DNA of 64,000 bases from Pseudomonas sp. H1h (lineage in GTDB: Bacteria > Pseudomonadota > Gammaproteobacteria > Pseudomonadales > Pseudomonadaceae): contig NZ_AYMJ01000002.1 in NCBI RefSeq assembly GCF_000633255.1, positions 124,001-188,000 of the forward strand, written 5' to 3'. Shown here one piece after another: positions 20,482-29,876 of this stretch. Each line of letters begins with the position of its first letter. Positions within the stretch are counted from its first letter, which is position 1. The notes below the pieces were generated by a model. That model saw nothing but the letters and a program-made list of their open reading frames with translations. It had not been told where the DNA came from and searched no databases. The translations under genes and the position numbers were made by a program.

Positions 20482-20838
20482 CTATTGCGAGCGATAAGCC
20501 CGCCCGGCGTCCTGATCTTTCTGCTGCTGCCAGGCGCGCTCGCGTTCGTCCCAGTGTTCGTTGCGATACGCTTCACGATCCTTGTTCTCCAGCATCGCCT
20601 GACACTGGCGGAAGCCGTCGGTCCAGCCTTCGGCGTATTGCTTGTCCTTGAGATAGCGCGGCACGTTCTTGCGAAACTCGCCACTGATCGAGCCGGCAGC
20701 CTGTCGTCCGCTGATGCAGCCATCGTCAAAACCGTCGGCGAAGGCCGGTGGATAACCTTTGGCGATCAAGTCTTCGTGGGTGGTCTGGCAACCCCCGAGA
20801 AACAGCAAAACACCCAACAGCCCCGCACACCGCCACAT
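20482..20838 (-). CDS. Small lipoprotein of unknown function
   Basis: 118 residues. A signal peptide ending in LFLGGC gives a lipobox with Cys at about 17. The mature part has DGFDDGCISGRQAAG and YAEGWTDGFRQC, two similar short G/C-containing motifs that may form a disulphide-linked repeat, then a charged helical C-terminus rich in R, E and Q. GGGAGAG lies before the ATG. It follows the Gre-like gene's promoter region on the same strand; no functional link is evident. I do not recognise a named family. Confidence 0.85.
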   Translation of the reverse strand: MWRCAGLLGVLLFLGGCQTTHEDLIAKGYPPAFADGFDDGCISGRQAAGSISGEFRKNVPRYLKDKQYAEGWTDGFRQCQAMLENKDREAYRNEHWDERERAWQQQKDQDAGRAYRSQ

Positions 20839-20943
20839 CGCACTCTCCCGCGCCGACTCTCGGCTGATAGGGAAAGTCTAGAAGCGGATTCGTCGGGCGT
20901 TGGTGAAAGACATGTGAGTAATTCGTTGAACACCGAAGACCCC

Positions 20944-21033
20944 TGTGGGAGCGGGCTTGCTCGCGAAAGCGGTGTGTCAGGCAACATTTGAATCGCCTGA
21001 CACGACGCCTTCGCGAGCAAGCCCGCTCCCACA
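20944..21033. repeat. REPIN
   Basis: Arms TGTGGGAGCGGGCTTGCTCG and inverse, with about 45 bases between, of the common family. It lies between the lipoprotein gene and the DUF4105 gene. Confidence 0.93.
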
Positions 21034-21056
21034 AGGGTTACTGATTGGGCTTCAGA

Positions 21057-22910
21057 TCAGTAGTGATACCACTTCACTTCGAGCATTACCTCGGTTTCCG
21101 GGGTCGCCACATGACTGAATTCACGCTGCGCACTCAGGCGCAAACCCAGATTGCGCGACAACGCCCATTGCTGGTTCAGGCTCAGGCTGCGGCGCACTTC
21201 GCCGTTGGTGAAGTAATCGCCCTTGGCCTCGACGCTGAGATTGCCCAGCGGGTTTTTCCACAGCACGCCGGTGTTGAAACCACCGGCCGGCGCGACGAAC
21301 CCGGCGAAGTCATTGTTGTGCTCGATGCGCACGGTGCCGAGGGCAAAGCCGAGCGTGTCTTCGCCCAGTTGCCAGGTGCCGCCACCGCCACCGTTGACGT
21401 GGCTGACCAGGGTTTCGTCATCGTGCTTGCCCGGCACGCGCTCAAGACCACCGGTGACTTGCCATGACAGTGGCTGCAGCAACTCATTGCGTGGGGTCAG
21501 CGAGCGGATGGTCGCCAGGTCCAGTTGCTGGAACTGCCACTGGTTGCCTTCGTACTGACGCAGCTTCATCTGCAGGATTTCAATCTGTGCGCCGAGGGGG
21601 AAACTTTCGGCGTTGTCGTTGAGGTCGTGATAGGCCATGCGCAAGCCGTACTCGCCAAAGGCGCGATCGCCCCGGGTGCCGACGCCGGCCTGCCAGGTGC
21701 GCGATTCGTGGCCGTCTTCCGGCAGGCCCGGTTGGGGAATCTGCAACTCCGGTGCCGGGTTCTTGTTGATCGCCCGCAGCAGTTCGAAGCTGCGCTGCGC
21801 CCGTTGCGCATCACGTTCCTGACCGTTGGCGCGGTAGCGCTCCAGGCGATACGCGGCATCGATGATCAGCGCTTGGCGATCCCGAGGCAGGGCCTTGAAG
21901 GTCGGCTCCTGCAGCACCTGCTGATCGGCGCTGACCTTCAGCACCCATTGCTGTTCGTCGCCGCTCAACGGCTCGGCGCGGCTGAGCAGTTCACGCTCGC
22001 GGGACGGGCGGTATTCGATACTTTCCACCAGCCCGGCTTCTTTCACCGCTTTGACCGTGTCGGTGGGAATGGCGGTCAGCGGGAATTGCTCGGTCAGGCG
22101 CAGGCTCGGGCGCGCCACTTGCAGCAGTTCAAGCAGGCGATACGAACAGTTTTCGTCGAAGAAGAAATAGTCGAACTGGATCTGCTTCAACTCCCATACA
22201 TGCTCGACCATGCGCGCGGTTTCTGCTTGCGTCAGGTTCAGCCGGTATTCCCACAGGTCGCGGTTCTCCAGGCTGCGGTACTCGGAGAGCTTTTCCTGAT
22301 ACGGCACCAGCGCGAACAGCCCCGGGTAGCCGCCCATCAAGCCTTTCCAGGCGTAAAGGATGCTGTTGTCGGAGCCTTCGATGTAGGCGCCGAAGTTGAT
22401 CGCGTAGCTGAGCAGCGAGGTCTTGTCGGCCTGCACGTCAGCCTGATCGATACGCAGCAGGGTGTGGCCGAACATCGACGACGGGCTGTTGAGGTAAGCC
22501 GCCGGGAAGATCATCACCGCGCTGTGCGGCGAGACGTCCTTGAACCATTTGTTGAATTCGGCGCAATCGGGCGTCGGCAGATCACTGAGGTTGAGCTGAG
22601 CTTTCAGCCAGCGCGTGCGCGCCGGATAGACGCATTGTGCGTGTCGTTCGCCGAGGCTGGCCGGGGCGTACAGCGCTTGCACGGTGGCGGCCAGTTCATG
22701 GTCGGGGTGTTCATTGCCGTCGGGGGCGAGGAAGAACTTCTTGTCGCTGACATAGCTGCGCCAGCCACCGAGCTTGGCGGTTTCGTAGTGGCCGAGGGAA
22801 ATCCAGAAGCGATCGTTGGCCAGTTGCTGCAAACGTTGAGGGTCGACGTGAGGCGCGGCGGACAGCGGGGCGCAGACACAGAGCGCCAGCCAGGCAAGGC
22901 GTTTGAGCAT
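21057..22910 (-). CDS. DUF4105 (Lnb-type) periplasmic/outer-membrane protein
   Basis: 617 residues. A signal peptide at 1-19 ends at SAA-PHV. The N-terminal half is the DUF4105 domain, with SSMFGHTLLRID, SYAINFGAYIEG and FFDENCSYRLLELL, whose His, Asn and Cys residues are conserved and look catalytic; the family resembles papain-like/NlpC-type enzymes. The C-terminal half has alternating amphipathic strands and ends in the aromatic residues WYHY, which suggests an outer-membrane barrel. The ATG at 22910 is preferred over a TTG three codons upstream. It follows the DUF3015 gene on the same strand after a terminator. Confidence 0.87.
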   Translation of the reverse strand: MLKRLAWLALCVCAPLSAAPHVDPQRLQQLANDRFWISLGHYETAKLGGWRSYVSDKKFFLAPDGNEHPDHELAATVQALYAPASLGERHAQCVYPARTRWLKAQLNLSDLPTPDCAEFNKWFKDVSPHSAVMIFPAAYLNSPSSMFGHTLLRIDQADVQADKTSLLSYAINFGAYIEGSDNSILYAWKGLMGGYPGLFALVPYQEKLSEYRSLENRDLWEYRLNLTQAETARMVEHVWELKQIQFDYFFFDENCSYRLLELLQVARPSLRLTEQFPLTAIPTDTVKAVKEAGLVESIEYRPSRERELLSRAEPLSGDEQQWVLKVSADQQVLQEPTFKALPRDRQALIIDAAYRLERYRANGQERDAQRAQRSFELLRAINKNPAPELQIPQPGLPEDGHESRTWQAGVGTRGDRAFGEYGLRMAYHDLNDNAESFPLGAQIEILQMKLRQYEGNQWQFQQLDLATIRSLTPRNELLQPLSWQVTGGLERVPGKHDDETLVSHVNGGGGGTWQLGEDTLGFALGTVRIEHNNDFAGFVAPAGGFNTGVLWKNPLGNLSVEAKGDYFTNGEVRRSLSLNQQWALSRNLGLRLSAQREFSHVATPETEVMLEVKWYHY

Positions 22911-22961
22911 AGTCGGCAACTTGAACAGGACAGAAATAAAGACCCAGGGAGGGACGGGCCG

Positions 22962-22994
22962 AAAAAATAAAACCCGCTTCCCGAAAGAAGCGGG
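22962..22994 (-). terminator. Terminator of the DUF3015 gene
   Basis: CCCGCTTC and GAAGCGGG pair, and the minus-strand transcript then reads TTTTATTTTTT. It separates the DUF3015 gene from the DUF4105 gene. Confidence 0.9.
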
Positions 22995-23006
22995 CGGGGG
23001 TCGAGC

Positions 23007-23495
23007 TTAAGCCTGAGTCGCGTACTTGGCCAGACGAGGATCTGCTTTCAGTACAGCCAGGGTGTTGGTATGCACGTCTTCGGCGGTCACGTCAGCCTTG
23101 CTGAAGATCTGCTGGAAGTGCTCGTGAGTGACGGCAGCGAAATGCGCACGGTCTTCCGGCGCCACGCCCAGTACCACGGCATAAGTCGTCAGCGCTTCGC
23201 CGTTGCCTTTTGCCATGTCTTCGGACAGCTCGTTCATCATGCCATTCATGGCGAACCAGGATTTACCGCCGTAAGTCAGCGACGCGTTGGTCGAGCAACC
23301 GTTGGTGCCGGAAGTCATACCGAACGTGGCGTTACCGGAAGTGCCGTTGGTGGTGGATGCCAGGAAGTGTGCCGGGGTGCCACGCTGACCTTCGAACAGC
23401 ATGTTGCCCCAACCGCAATCCGGACCGCCTGGCGCTTGAGCCATGGCATTGAGGGAAACAACGGTGAAGAGAGTACCGAGAAGAATCCGTTTCAT
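23007..23495 (-). CDS. DUF3015 exported protein
   Basis: 162 residues with a clear signal peptide (about 1-19, cleaved near AMA-QAPG). The mature start PDCGWGNMLFEGQRG and the TSGTNGCSTNASLTYG stretch with two cysteines are typical of DUF3015, a family of small periplasmic proteins of unknown role. The remainder is helical and acidic. It is followed by its own terminator, so it is probably monocistronic. In pseudomonads this gene commonly sits beside the DUF4105 gene, which hints at a shared envelope function (inference). Confidence 0.9.
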   Translation of the reverse strand: MKRILLGTLFTVVSLNAMAQAPGGPDCGWGNMLFEGQRGTPAHFLASTTNGTSGNATFGMTSGTNGCSTNASLTYGGKSWFAMNGMMNELSEDMAKGNGEALTTYAVVLGVAPEDRAHFAAVTHEHFQQIFSKADVTAEDVHTNTLAVLKADPRLAKYATQA

Positions 23496-23795
23496 AGCTT
23501 TGTTCTCTTTGTGTGCATACCAATGGACAGGGTTCTGGCCCCCAAGTGCTGCCTAGACAGACCCTTTCGAAGCCAGTGGGCCGGTTATTAGTTCCAGCCG
23601 CGCAGTTTGGAGTTTAGGCACGTTCCCGTGGTTCCGTGATTTTTTGCTGATTATTCGTTGAGACTCCCGGTTTCACGGGGGCGGCCGTGCGACAGGGCGC
23701 TTGTCTATGCTTTGTCGCATGGCGCGCCTTGCCAGTGGGGCACGGGCAGCGCCAGAATGCCGCTATCTGCCCCGCCTGATTGTTAAGGAAGCCCG
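23496..23795. other. Divergent promoter region, no gene seen
   Basis: 300 bases between the DUF3015 gene and the Lon-type protease, which are transcribed away from each other. It includes the T-rich stretch around 23636-23660. No REP, hairpin or convincing coding frame; promoters for both genes should lie here. Confidence 0.6.
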
Positions 23796-26234
23796 ATGCC
23801 TGATCCTGTTGCTGCCAGCTTGCGTCTTGCGCCCGAAGCGCTGACCCGTCCGTTTTCCGCTGAACAGTTCAGCTTCACTACCACCAATGATCTGGAGCCC
23901 TTTCGCGGTGTGCTTGGCCAGGAACGTGCGGTCGAAGCCTTGCAGTTCGGTGTGGCCATGCCACGCCCCGGTTACAACGTCTTTGTCATGGGCGAACCCG
24001 GCACCGGTCGCTTCTCGTTCGTCAAACGCTATCTGAAGGCCGAAGGCAAACGCCTGCAGACCCCGGCGGACTGGGTCTACGTCAACAACTTCGATGAACC
24101 GCGCGAACCCCGCGCACTGGAACTGCCTTCGGGCACGGCCGGCGCGTTCATCGGCGACATCAACGGCTTGATCGACAACCTGCTGGCGACTTTCCCGGCG
24201 GTGTTCGAGCACCCGTCCTACCAGCAGAAAAAAAGCGCCATCGACCGCGCCTTCAACCAGCGCTACGACAAGGCACTGGACGTCATCGAACGTCTGGCGC
24301 TGGAAAAAGACGTCGCCCTGTACCGCGACAGCAGCAACATCGCCTTTACCCCGATGCTCGAAGGCAAGGCGCTGGATGAAGCCGAGTTTTCGCAATTGCC
24401 TGAAGCCGAACGCGAGCGTTTTCACGAGGACATTTCCGGTCTCGAAGAACGGCTGAACGAAGAACTCGCCAGCCTGCCGCAGTGGAAGCGCGAGTCGAAC
24501 AATCAGTTGCGTCAACTCAACGAAGAAACCATCACCCTGGCCTTGCAGCCGCTGCTGTCGCCGCTGTCCGAGAAGTACGCGGAGAACGCCGCCGTCTGCG
24601 GTTACCTGCAAGCGATGCAGGTGTACCTGCTGAAAACCGTGGTCGAGCAACTGGTCGACGACAGCAAGACCGACGCCGTAGCGCGCAAGCTGCTGGAAGA
24701 GCAATACGCGCCGAGCCTGGTGGTCGGTCATCCGGCCAGCGGTGGCGCGCCGGTGGTGTTCGAGCCGCACCCGACCTACGAAAACCTGTTCGGCCGCATC
24801 GAATACACCACCGATCAGGGTGCGCTCTACACGACCTATCGCCAGTTGCGCCCGGGTGCGCTGCATCGCGCCAACGGCGGGTTCCTGATTCTTGAAGCGG
24901 AAAAAATGCTCAGCGAACCGTTCGTGTGGGACGCGCTGAAGCGCGCCCTGCAATCGCGCAAGCTGAAAATGGAATCGCCGCTGGGCGAGATGGGCCGTTT
25001 CGCCACGGTGACCCTCAACCCGCAGCACATTCCGCTGCAGGTCAAAGTGGTGATCATCGGTGCGCGGCAGTTGTATTACACGCTGCAGGACCTGGATCCG
25101 GACTTCCAGGAAATGTTCCGGGTGCTGGTCGACTTCGACGAAGACATTCCGATGGTCGACGAAAGCCTGGAGCAGTTCGCCCAGCTGCTGAAGACTCGCA
25201 CTTCGGAAGAAGGCATGGCGCCGCTGACCGCCGATGCGGTGGCGCGCCTGGCGACCTACAGCGCACGGCTGGCCGAGCATCAGGGGCGTTTGTCGGCGCG
25301 TATCGGTGATTTGTTCCAACTGGTCAGCGAAGCGGATTTCATCCGGCATCTGGCCGGCGATGATATGACCGACGCCGGGCACATCGAACGCGCGCTGAAA
25401 GCCAAGGCCACTCGCACTGGCCGTGTATCGGCGCGGATTCTCGACGACATGCTCGCCGGGATCATCCTGATCGACACCGACGGCGCAGCGGTCGGCAAGT
25501 GCAACGGCCTGACCGTACTCGAAGTCGGTGATTCGGCGTTCGGTGTACCGGCGCGGATTTCCGCCACGGTGTACCCGGGCGGCAGCGGCATCGTCGACAT
25601 CGAGCGTGAGGTCAACCTCGGTCAGCCAATCCACTCCAAGGGCGTGATGATCCTCACCGGGTATCTGGGCAGCCGATACGCCCAGGAATTCCCGCTGGCG
25701 ATTTCCGCGAGCATCGCGCTGGAGCAATCCTACGGTTACGTCGATGGCGACAGTGCTTCGCTGGGCGAGGCCTGCACGCTGATTTCGGCGCTGTCGAAAA
25801 CTCCGCTCAAGCAGTGCTTCGCGATTACGGGTTCGATCAACCAGTTCGGTGAAGTGCAGGCGGTCGGCGGGGTCAACGAGAAGATCGAAGGCTTCTTCCG
25901 CCTCTGTGAAGCACGCGGGCTGACCGGCGAGCAAGGTGCGATCATTCCGCAGGCCAACGTCGCCACGCTGATGCTCGACGAGAAGGTGCTGGCGGCGGTG
26001 CGTGCCGGGCAGTTCCACGTGTACGCAGTGCGTCAGGCCGATGAAGCGCTGAGCCTGTTGGTGGGCGAGCCGGCCGGTGAGCCGGACGCCGAAGGCCAGT
26101 TCCCGGAGGGCAGCGTAAACGCGCGGGTGGTCGAGCGCCTGCGGGTGATTGCCGAAATGATCAGCGAAGAAGACCTCAAAGAGGCCGAGAAGGAAGCAGC
26201 CCAGGAAGCCTTGGCCGAAGCCAAACCGGCCTGA
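23796..26234 (+). CDS. Lon-related AAA+ protease (LonB/LonC-like)
   Basis: 812 residues. An AAA-type domain fills the N-terminal two thirds, with an insert of helical, probably coiled-coil sequence at about 150-260. The P-loop reads GEPGTGRFS (about 66-74), with Arg in place of the usual Lys; this degenerate form is common in this branch. The C-terminal Lon proteolytic domain has the Ser-Lys dyad: S653 in GDSASLGEA and K696 in GGVNEKIEGFF. It therefore should be an active peptidase with unusual ATPase. It is not the housekeeping Lon. The substrate is unknown. The ATG follows AAGGAAG. Confidence 0.93.
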   Translation: MPDPVAASLRLAPEALTRPFSAEQFSFTTTNDLEPFRGVLGQERAVEALQFGVAMPRPGYNVFVMGEPGTGRFSFVKRYLKAEGKRLQTPADWVYVNNFDEPREPRALELPSGTAGAFIGDINGLIDNLLATFPAVFEHPSYQQKKSAIDRAFNQRYDKALDVIERLALEKDVALYRDSSNIAFTPMLEGKALDEAEFSQLPEAERERFHEDISGLEERLNEELASLPQWKRESNNQLRQLNEETITLALQPLLSPLSEKYAENAAVCGYLQAMQVYLLKTVVEQLVDDSKTDAVARKLLEEQYAPSLVVGHPASGGAPVVFEPHPTYENLFGRIEYTTDQGALYTTYRQLRPGALHRANGGFLILEAEKMLSEPFVWDALKRALQSRKLKMESPLGEMGRFATVTLNPQHIPLQVKVVIIGARQLYYTLQDLDPDFQEMFRVLVDFDEDIPMVDESLEQFAQLLKTRTSEEGMAPLTADAVARLATYSARLAEHQGRLSARIGDLFQLVSEADFIRHLAGDDMTDAGHIERALKAKATRTGRVSARILDDMLAGIILIDTDGAAVGKCNGLTVLEVGDSAFGVPARISATVYPGGSGIVDIEREVNLGQPIHSKGVMILTGYLGSRYAQEFPLAISASIALEQSYGYVDGDSASLGEACTLISALSKTPLKQCFAITGSINQFGEVQAVGGVNEKIEGFFRLCEARGLTGEQGAIIPQANVATLMLDEKVLAAVRAGQFHVYAVRQADEALSLLVGEPAGEPDAEGQFPEGSVNARVVERLRVIAEMISEEDLKEAEKEAAQEALAEAKPA

Positions 26235-26253
26235 GCTCAAATGCACTAAAAAC

Positions 26254-26280
26254 TGTGGGAGGGGCAAGCCCCCTCCCACA
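26254..26280. repeat. Short palindromic repeat of a third REP type
   Basis: TGTGGGAGGGG and CCCCTCCCACA flank GCAAGC-like loop bases. This GGGGGCAAGCCCCC-centred element is another recurring Pseudomonas intergenic repeat; it lies just after the protease gene and may work as a transcript end. Confidence 0.8.
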
Positions 26281-26479
26281 ATGTTTGTGAGCCACCATGC
26301 CAATTCGCCACAACCTTGGCGCCAATATTCACACAGTGACCATTCGGCGCCTTCTGGTTCTATCCGGCTTGCGCGGCAGACTTTTCTTCTATTCTCAGCT
26401 CAAGGACATCGACAGTATCACTGGATCGAAACAGCCTTCGCGTGAAGGCTGAATACAGGCTTTACCGAGGGTCGCCGCC

Positions 26480-26809
26480 ATGTCGCGCAACCTCTGCCTC
26501 ACCCGTCAATGCCTGGGTCTTGTGACCCGCATCGAATGCGCCATCAAGCCGTTGGCCGGCGATAACGGCATGTGGACCTTGCTCTTCGCCGCCGGCATGG
26601 CCGGTGAACAACCTTCCGCCATCAAGGCCCAAGGCCCGTTTCACGGGCCGGTCGCCGCCGAGTCCATTCTGGACACCATTGTTGAAAGCCTGACGATGCA
26701 CGGCTATGAACTGGCCGACGACCCGCAGATCTGGAGCCTGCACCTGCAGGCACAACTGCGCCAGATCAACGGTGGGCGTGGGCGTACGGTCGGCGTGTTC
26801 GACCATTAG
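26480..26809 (+). CDS. Conserved hypothetical protein
   Basis: 109 residues, soluble, no motif I can name. It reads MSRNLCLTRQCLG at the start, a central MWTLLFAAGMAGEQPS and GPFHGP segment, then a helical ILDTIVESLTMHGYEL region. GAGG is about 9 bases before the ATG. The opposite strand carries a frame of similar length, but it lacks a ribosome site, so I favour this strand. It stands alone and converges with the large lipoprotein gene. Confidence 0.7.
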   Translation: MSRNLCLTRQCLGLVTRIECAIKPLAGDNGMWTLLFAAGMAGEQPSAIKAQGPFHGPVAAESILDTIVESLTMHGYELADDPQIWSLHLQAQLRQINGGRGRTVGVFDH

Positions 26810-26815
26810 GCGTGA

Positions 26816-28648
26816 TCACGGCGCCGTGTCGGTCTGCTGCGCCTTGTCGAGCTTGACCTCAAAGCCGTATTGCACGGTATTGAGGTCGGTTCGCTGATAG
26901 GTCTCCACGTGCGTTGGACGGCCATAGAAGTAATGCACGCCGAACAGCGCCGGGCCTTCTGCACTCGCGTCGTGGCTGACCGAGAGAATCTGTTTCAGGT
27001 AGTTGCCACTGTCGTCCTTGACGAAGAATCGCCAGGCGTTGGCCGGGAACAGTTTCAGGTCCACAACAAGCGTGTTGTTCTTGATCTCCAGGCCTTTGGG
27101 CAGTGACTTGGCGTCGTAGGTTTTCTTGTCCACGGTGGCGAGAAACAACGGCATCGAGCCCACGGCTATCGCCGGGGTTTCCGGGAACAGATTCAAATCG
27201 TAAGTGATGGTCGCCTGCAGTGGATCGACCTGATACGCCTCGGGCGGCAGTTCGATCGGCTCATCGAGTTTGCCACTGCGTTTTTCGGTGAAAAACGTCA
27301 CCGGGCTGTCGCCGGGGCTGAAGTCATCGCCGAGCAATTCATCGTTGAAGGTGCGTCGGTGGGAGAACTCGATACGCGCAGCGCTGGGCTCCTCCACGGA
27401 TTGATGGATGCGGATGCCGGCCTTCAGCTCTTCTTCAGTGAGGCTCGCACCCTTGAGCCAGTTCGGTGCCAGATCGTCATAGACCACCACCGCCGGGTCC
27501 AGCGGCTGGATGGCTCTGTCCGTGGTGTGCTGACTGAAGGTGCGCACTGGCAGATCCAGCGCCTTGCGGGTCACGGTCGCCGAGGAGAAGTCGAGCACGC
27601 TGACTTCCAGGGTATCGATAGGGCCGCTGAAATAGACCTTGTTGTACCGGCGCGGATGCTGCTGCTCGAAGGCGTGCTGATCGTCCTCCAGCTGTTTTTC
27701 CAGGGTGTCGCTCCAGGTTTTCTGCTGTTGCAGATACGCCAGTTGTTTTTCATAGAAGGTCACTTGTGCCGGGCTCTCGTTGATCGAACCGGCACGCACC
27801 AGGTATTGCCCGGTGGTGTCACGGGCCTGAACGATCAGCGGGTTGAGCTGAGCCCCCTCGACCTCGGGGGCCAATGGCTGATTATTGCTGAATTCGACTT
27901 CGGCGTAGTTCTTTGCAAGCTTCAGCAGGGTGACGCTGAGGTTGTCATCGGTGCGGGTCTGGCCGACGTCCTTCTGACTCAGGTCGAAGCTGACCAGGCG
28001 GCGCGGCGCGATGACTTCAACTTTGCCTTGCAGGCTCAGCGGTTGCGGCTGGCTCTTCCTGTCCACGTCCAGGCCCTCGATGAATGGGTAGGTCACGGTC
28101 AGGTCATCGGGGTTGTTGACGTTGGAGCTGGATGGGCTCAACTGGATGCCTGGATCGGTTTCCGACCACTCCGGTTGATAGGCAATCACGCGTTTGTTGC
28201 TCAGCGTCACCGACTGCCATTCCACGCCATGGGGAAACAGAAAGCCACCGGGAATATTGAGATTGAAGGGGAACACCGGTTGCAGGTCGGTGAGGTAGTC
28301 GGAACTGGCGTCCTTGTGCAGTACGAACAGGCCGTTGATGAAGGTGTCGACCAGCGCCTGTGGGGAAGGGTAGTGCTTGAGGATGCCGAGGGTGTCTTCG
28401 CCGTAGATGGTTTTCAGCGGTGTGCTGTCGAGTTTGAGCTGTGCGCGTTCGAGCAGCAGCAGCGAACCGCCGAGCTCTGTCACGGCATCCTTGAGTTTCG
28501 GATCGGTGATGGCGTCCAGTGAATGTTCGAACGTCGCTGTCTTGGCTTCGAGGCTGACCGCAGGCTTTTTCTCTTCGCCGGGAGAGCAGCCACCCAGCAT
28601 CAGAACGAGGCAAATTCCGGCAGTCGTCAACGGCAATCGCACATCCAT
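26816..28648 (-). CDS. Large lipoprotein of unknown function
   Basis: 610 residues. The signal peptide ends in VLMLGGC, giving a lipobox with Cys near 21, followed by SPGEEKK, so the protein should be membrane-anchored. The N-terminal part is helical (about 35-110), and the rest looks beta-rich with many short D/N/T-containing turns; a coiled segment is present near 300-330 (LAYLQQQKTW onward). No catalytic motif is recognised. It converges with the small gene at 26480 and its promoter faces that of the UPF0114 gene. Confidence 0.85.
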   Translation of the reverse strand: MDVRLPLTTAGICLVLMLGGCSPGEEKKPAVSLEAKTATFEHSLDAITDPKLKDAVTELGGSLLLLERAQLKLDSTPLKTIYGEDTLGILKHYPSPQALVDTFINGLFVLHKDASSDYLTDLQPVFPFNLNIPGGFLFPHGVEWQSVTLSNKRVIAYQPEWSETDPGIQLSPSSSNVNNPDDLTVTYPFIEGLDVDRKSQPQPLSLQGKVEVIAPRRLVSFDLSQKDVGQTRTDDNLSVTLLKLAKNYAEVEFSNNQPLAPEVEGAQLNPLIVQARDTTGQYLVRAGSINESPAQVTFYEKQLAYLQQQKTWSDTLEKQLEDDQHAFEQQHPRRYNKVYFSGPIDTLEVSVLDFSSATVTRKALDLPVRTFSQHTTDRAIQPLDPAVVVYDDLAPNWLKGASLTEEELKAGIRIHQSVEEPSAARIEFSHRRTFNDELLGDDFSPGDSPVTFFTEKRSGKLDEPIELPPEAYQVDPLQATITYDLNLFPETPAIAVGSMPLFLATVDKKTYDAKSLPKGLEIKNNTLVVDLKLFPANAWRFFVKDDSGNYLKQILSVSHDASAEGPALFGVHYFYGRPTHVETYQRTDLNTVQYGFEVKLDKAQQTDTAP

Positions 28649-28825
28649 TTCCAGTCGTCCTGTCCACTTTCGCTAGGCGGTCAATGGTTTGGACAGTAGC
28701 AGAAAAAAAATCACATACACACACACACAGGTTGCGGTGATTGGAGGTGCAGGCCGGGCGGTTTCTGGCTGTCACAGGTGACTGTTATACTCGCCCCCGA
28801 TTACAACCCCCTTGTGTGAGATTCA

Positions 28826-29314
28826 ATGGAACGCTTTTTCGAAAACGCAATGTACGCCTCGCGCTGGCTGTTGGCGCCGATCTACTTCGGCCTGTCCCTC
28901 GGGTTGCTGGCGCTGGCACTGAAATTTTTCCAGGAAGTCTTCCACGTCATCCCCAACGTGTTCTCGATGGCCGAATCGGACCTGATTCTGGTGCTGCTGT
29001 CGCTGATCGACATGGCGCTGGTCGGTGGCCTGCTGGTGATGGTGATGATTTCCGGCTACGAAAACTTCGTCTCGCAGCTGGACATCGACGACAGCAAGGA
29101 AAAGCTCAACTGGCTGGGCACCATGGACTCTTCGTCGCTGAAGATGAAAGTGGCGGCCTCGATCGTGGCAATTTCCTCGATCCACCTGCTGCGGATTTTC
29201 ATGGACGCCAAAAACGTCGATCCCGAACACCTGATGTGGTACGTGATCATCCACATGACCTTCGTGATCTCGGCGTTCGCCATGGGTTACCTGGACAAGG
29301 TCACCAAGCACTGA
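28826..29314 (+). CDS. UPF0114 (YqhA) family membrane protein
   Basis: 162 residues, standard length. About four transmembrane segments are visible (about 10-35, 50-75, 105-125 and 135-155), with the family segments [16 protein letters not shown] near the start and [12 protein letters not shown] after the second helix. The role of the family is unclear; it lies in the inner membrane. A TATACT-like -10 occurs at 28786-28791. It ends at a strong terminator and is probably monocistronic. Confidence 0.93.
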   Translation: MERFFENAMYASRWLLAPIYFGLSLGLLALALKFFQEVFHVIPNVFSMAESDLILVLLSLIDMALVGGLLVMVMISGYENFVSQLDIDDSKEKLNWLGTMDSSSLKMKVAASIVAISSIHLLRIFMDAKNVDPEHLMWYVIIHMTFVISAFAMGYLDKVTKH

Positions 29315-29339
29315 TCAACGATTGATCGCTGCAAAAATA

Positions 29340-29375
29340 CCGCCCGTCTGTTGTGAAACAGACGGGCGGTGTCGT
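29340..29375 (+). terminator. Terminator of the UPF0114 gene
   Basis: A 13-bp perfect stem CCGCCCGTCTGTT (29340-29352) pairs with 29357-29369 around GTGA, then TGTCGTTTG. The stem is strong though the T tract is poor. Confidence 0.85.
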
Positions 29376-29449
29376 TTGTGGCTTGTGCTTTGGTGCGCGC
29401 GGGCATATCCCTGTAAAGGTCTTGGCTCGCCACCGCACGAGGTGCGTTC

Positions 29450-29755
29450 ATGAACCTGCAAGAGTTGAATGCGTTTGCCATCGCCAGAAAGGTCGATGAG
29501 CTGAACCTGATCTCCATGGAGGGCGGGATTTATCTGCTCGAGGCGCGAATGCATGGGGCGGCGTATCCGCTGAGTGATCTCAAGGGCGAGATGCTGAAGT
29601 TGCGTTCGGTGGAGCATGCGCGGGATGTGCTGCATAACTTTCCGGTGCTGCCGTTCAACCTCGTCCACACCTCGGTACACGATGAAATGTGCGGTCTGGG
29701 CGGCAGCGTTGATGAAAGCCTGAAAGTGCCGCTTGCCTGGCGCTCGGCCCTGTAG
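29450..29755 (+). CDS. Small conserved protein, DUF6482-like
   Basis: 101 residues, soluble and acidic. The sequence MNLQELNAFAIARKVDELNLISMEGGIYLLEAR with a later YPLSDLKGEMLKLRS and VHDEMCG matches the small pseudomonad family I know as DUF6482. Function unknown. It lies between the UPF0114 terminator and fklB, on the same strand as fklB with about 120 bp between, so it could be its partner or separate. Confidence 0.75.
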   Translation: MNLQELNAFAIARKVDELNLISMEGGIYLLEARMHGAAYPLSDLKGEMLKLRSVEHARDVLHNFPVLPFNLVHTSVHDEMCGLGGSVDESLKVPLAWRSAL

Positions 29756-29876
29756 GCCTTGCGCCCCATCACCGGGCATCTGTGCTAGTCTGCTCGCCCT
29801 TTTGGTTCCGGGCGCGCCGGGACGCGCTGTGCACGCACGGCAAGTCCTGTGGCCGTCCGCACAGCGGAGCAGTGTC

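Noticed and set aside
26462..26806. Minus-strand frame opposite the gene at 26480-26809
   Set aside because: Similar length, but no ribosome site, and the plus frame has a reasonable one and better protein composition.
28711..28732. CA-dinucleotide run before the large lipoprotein gene
   Set aside because: About eight CA units in the divergent promoter region; it could vary in length but is too short to suggest phase variation.
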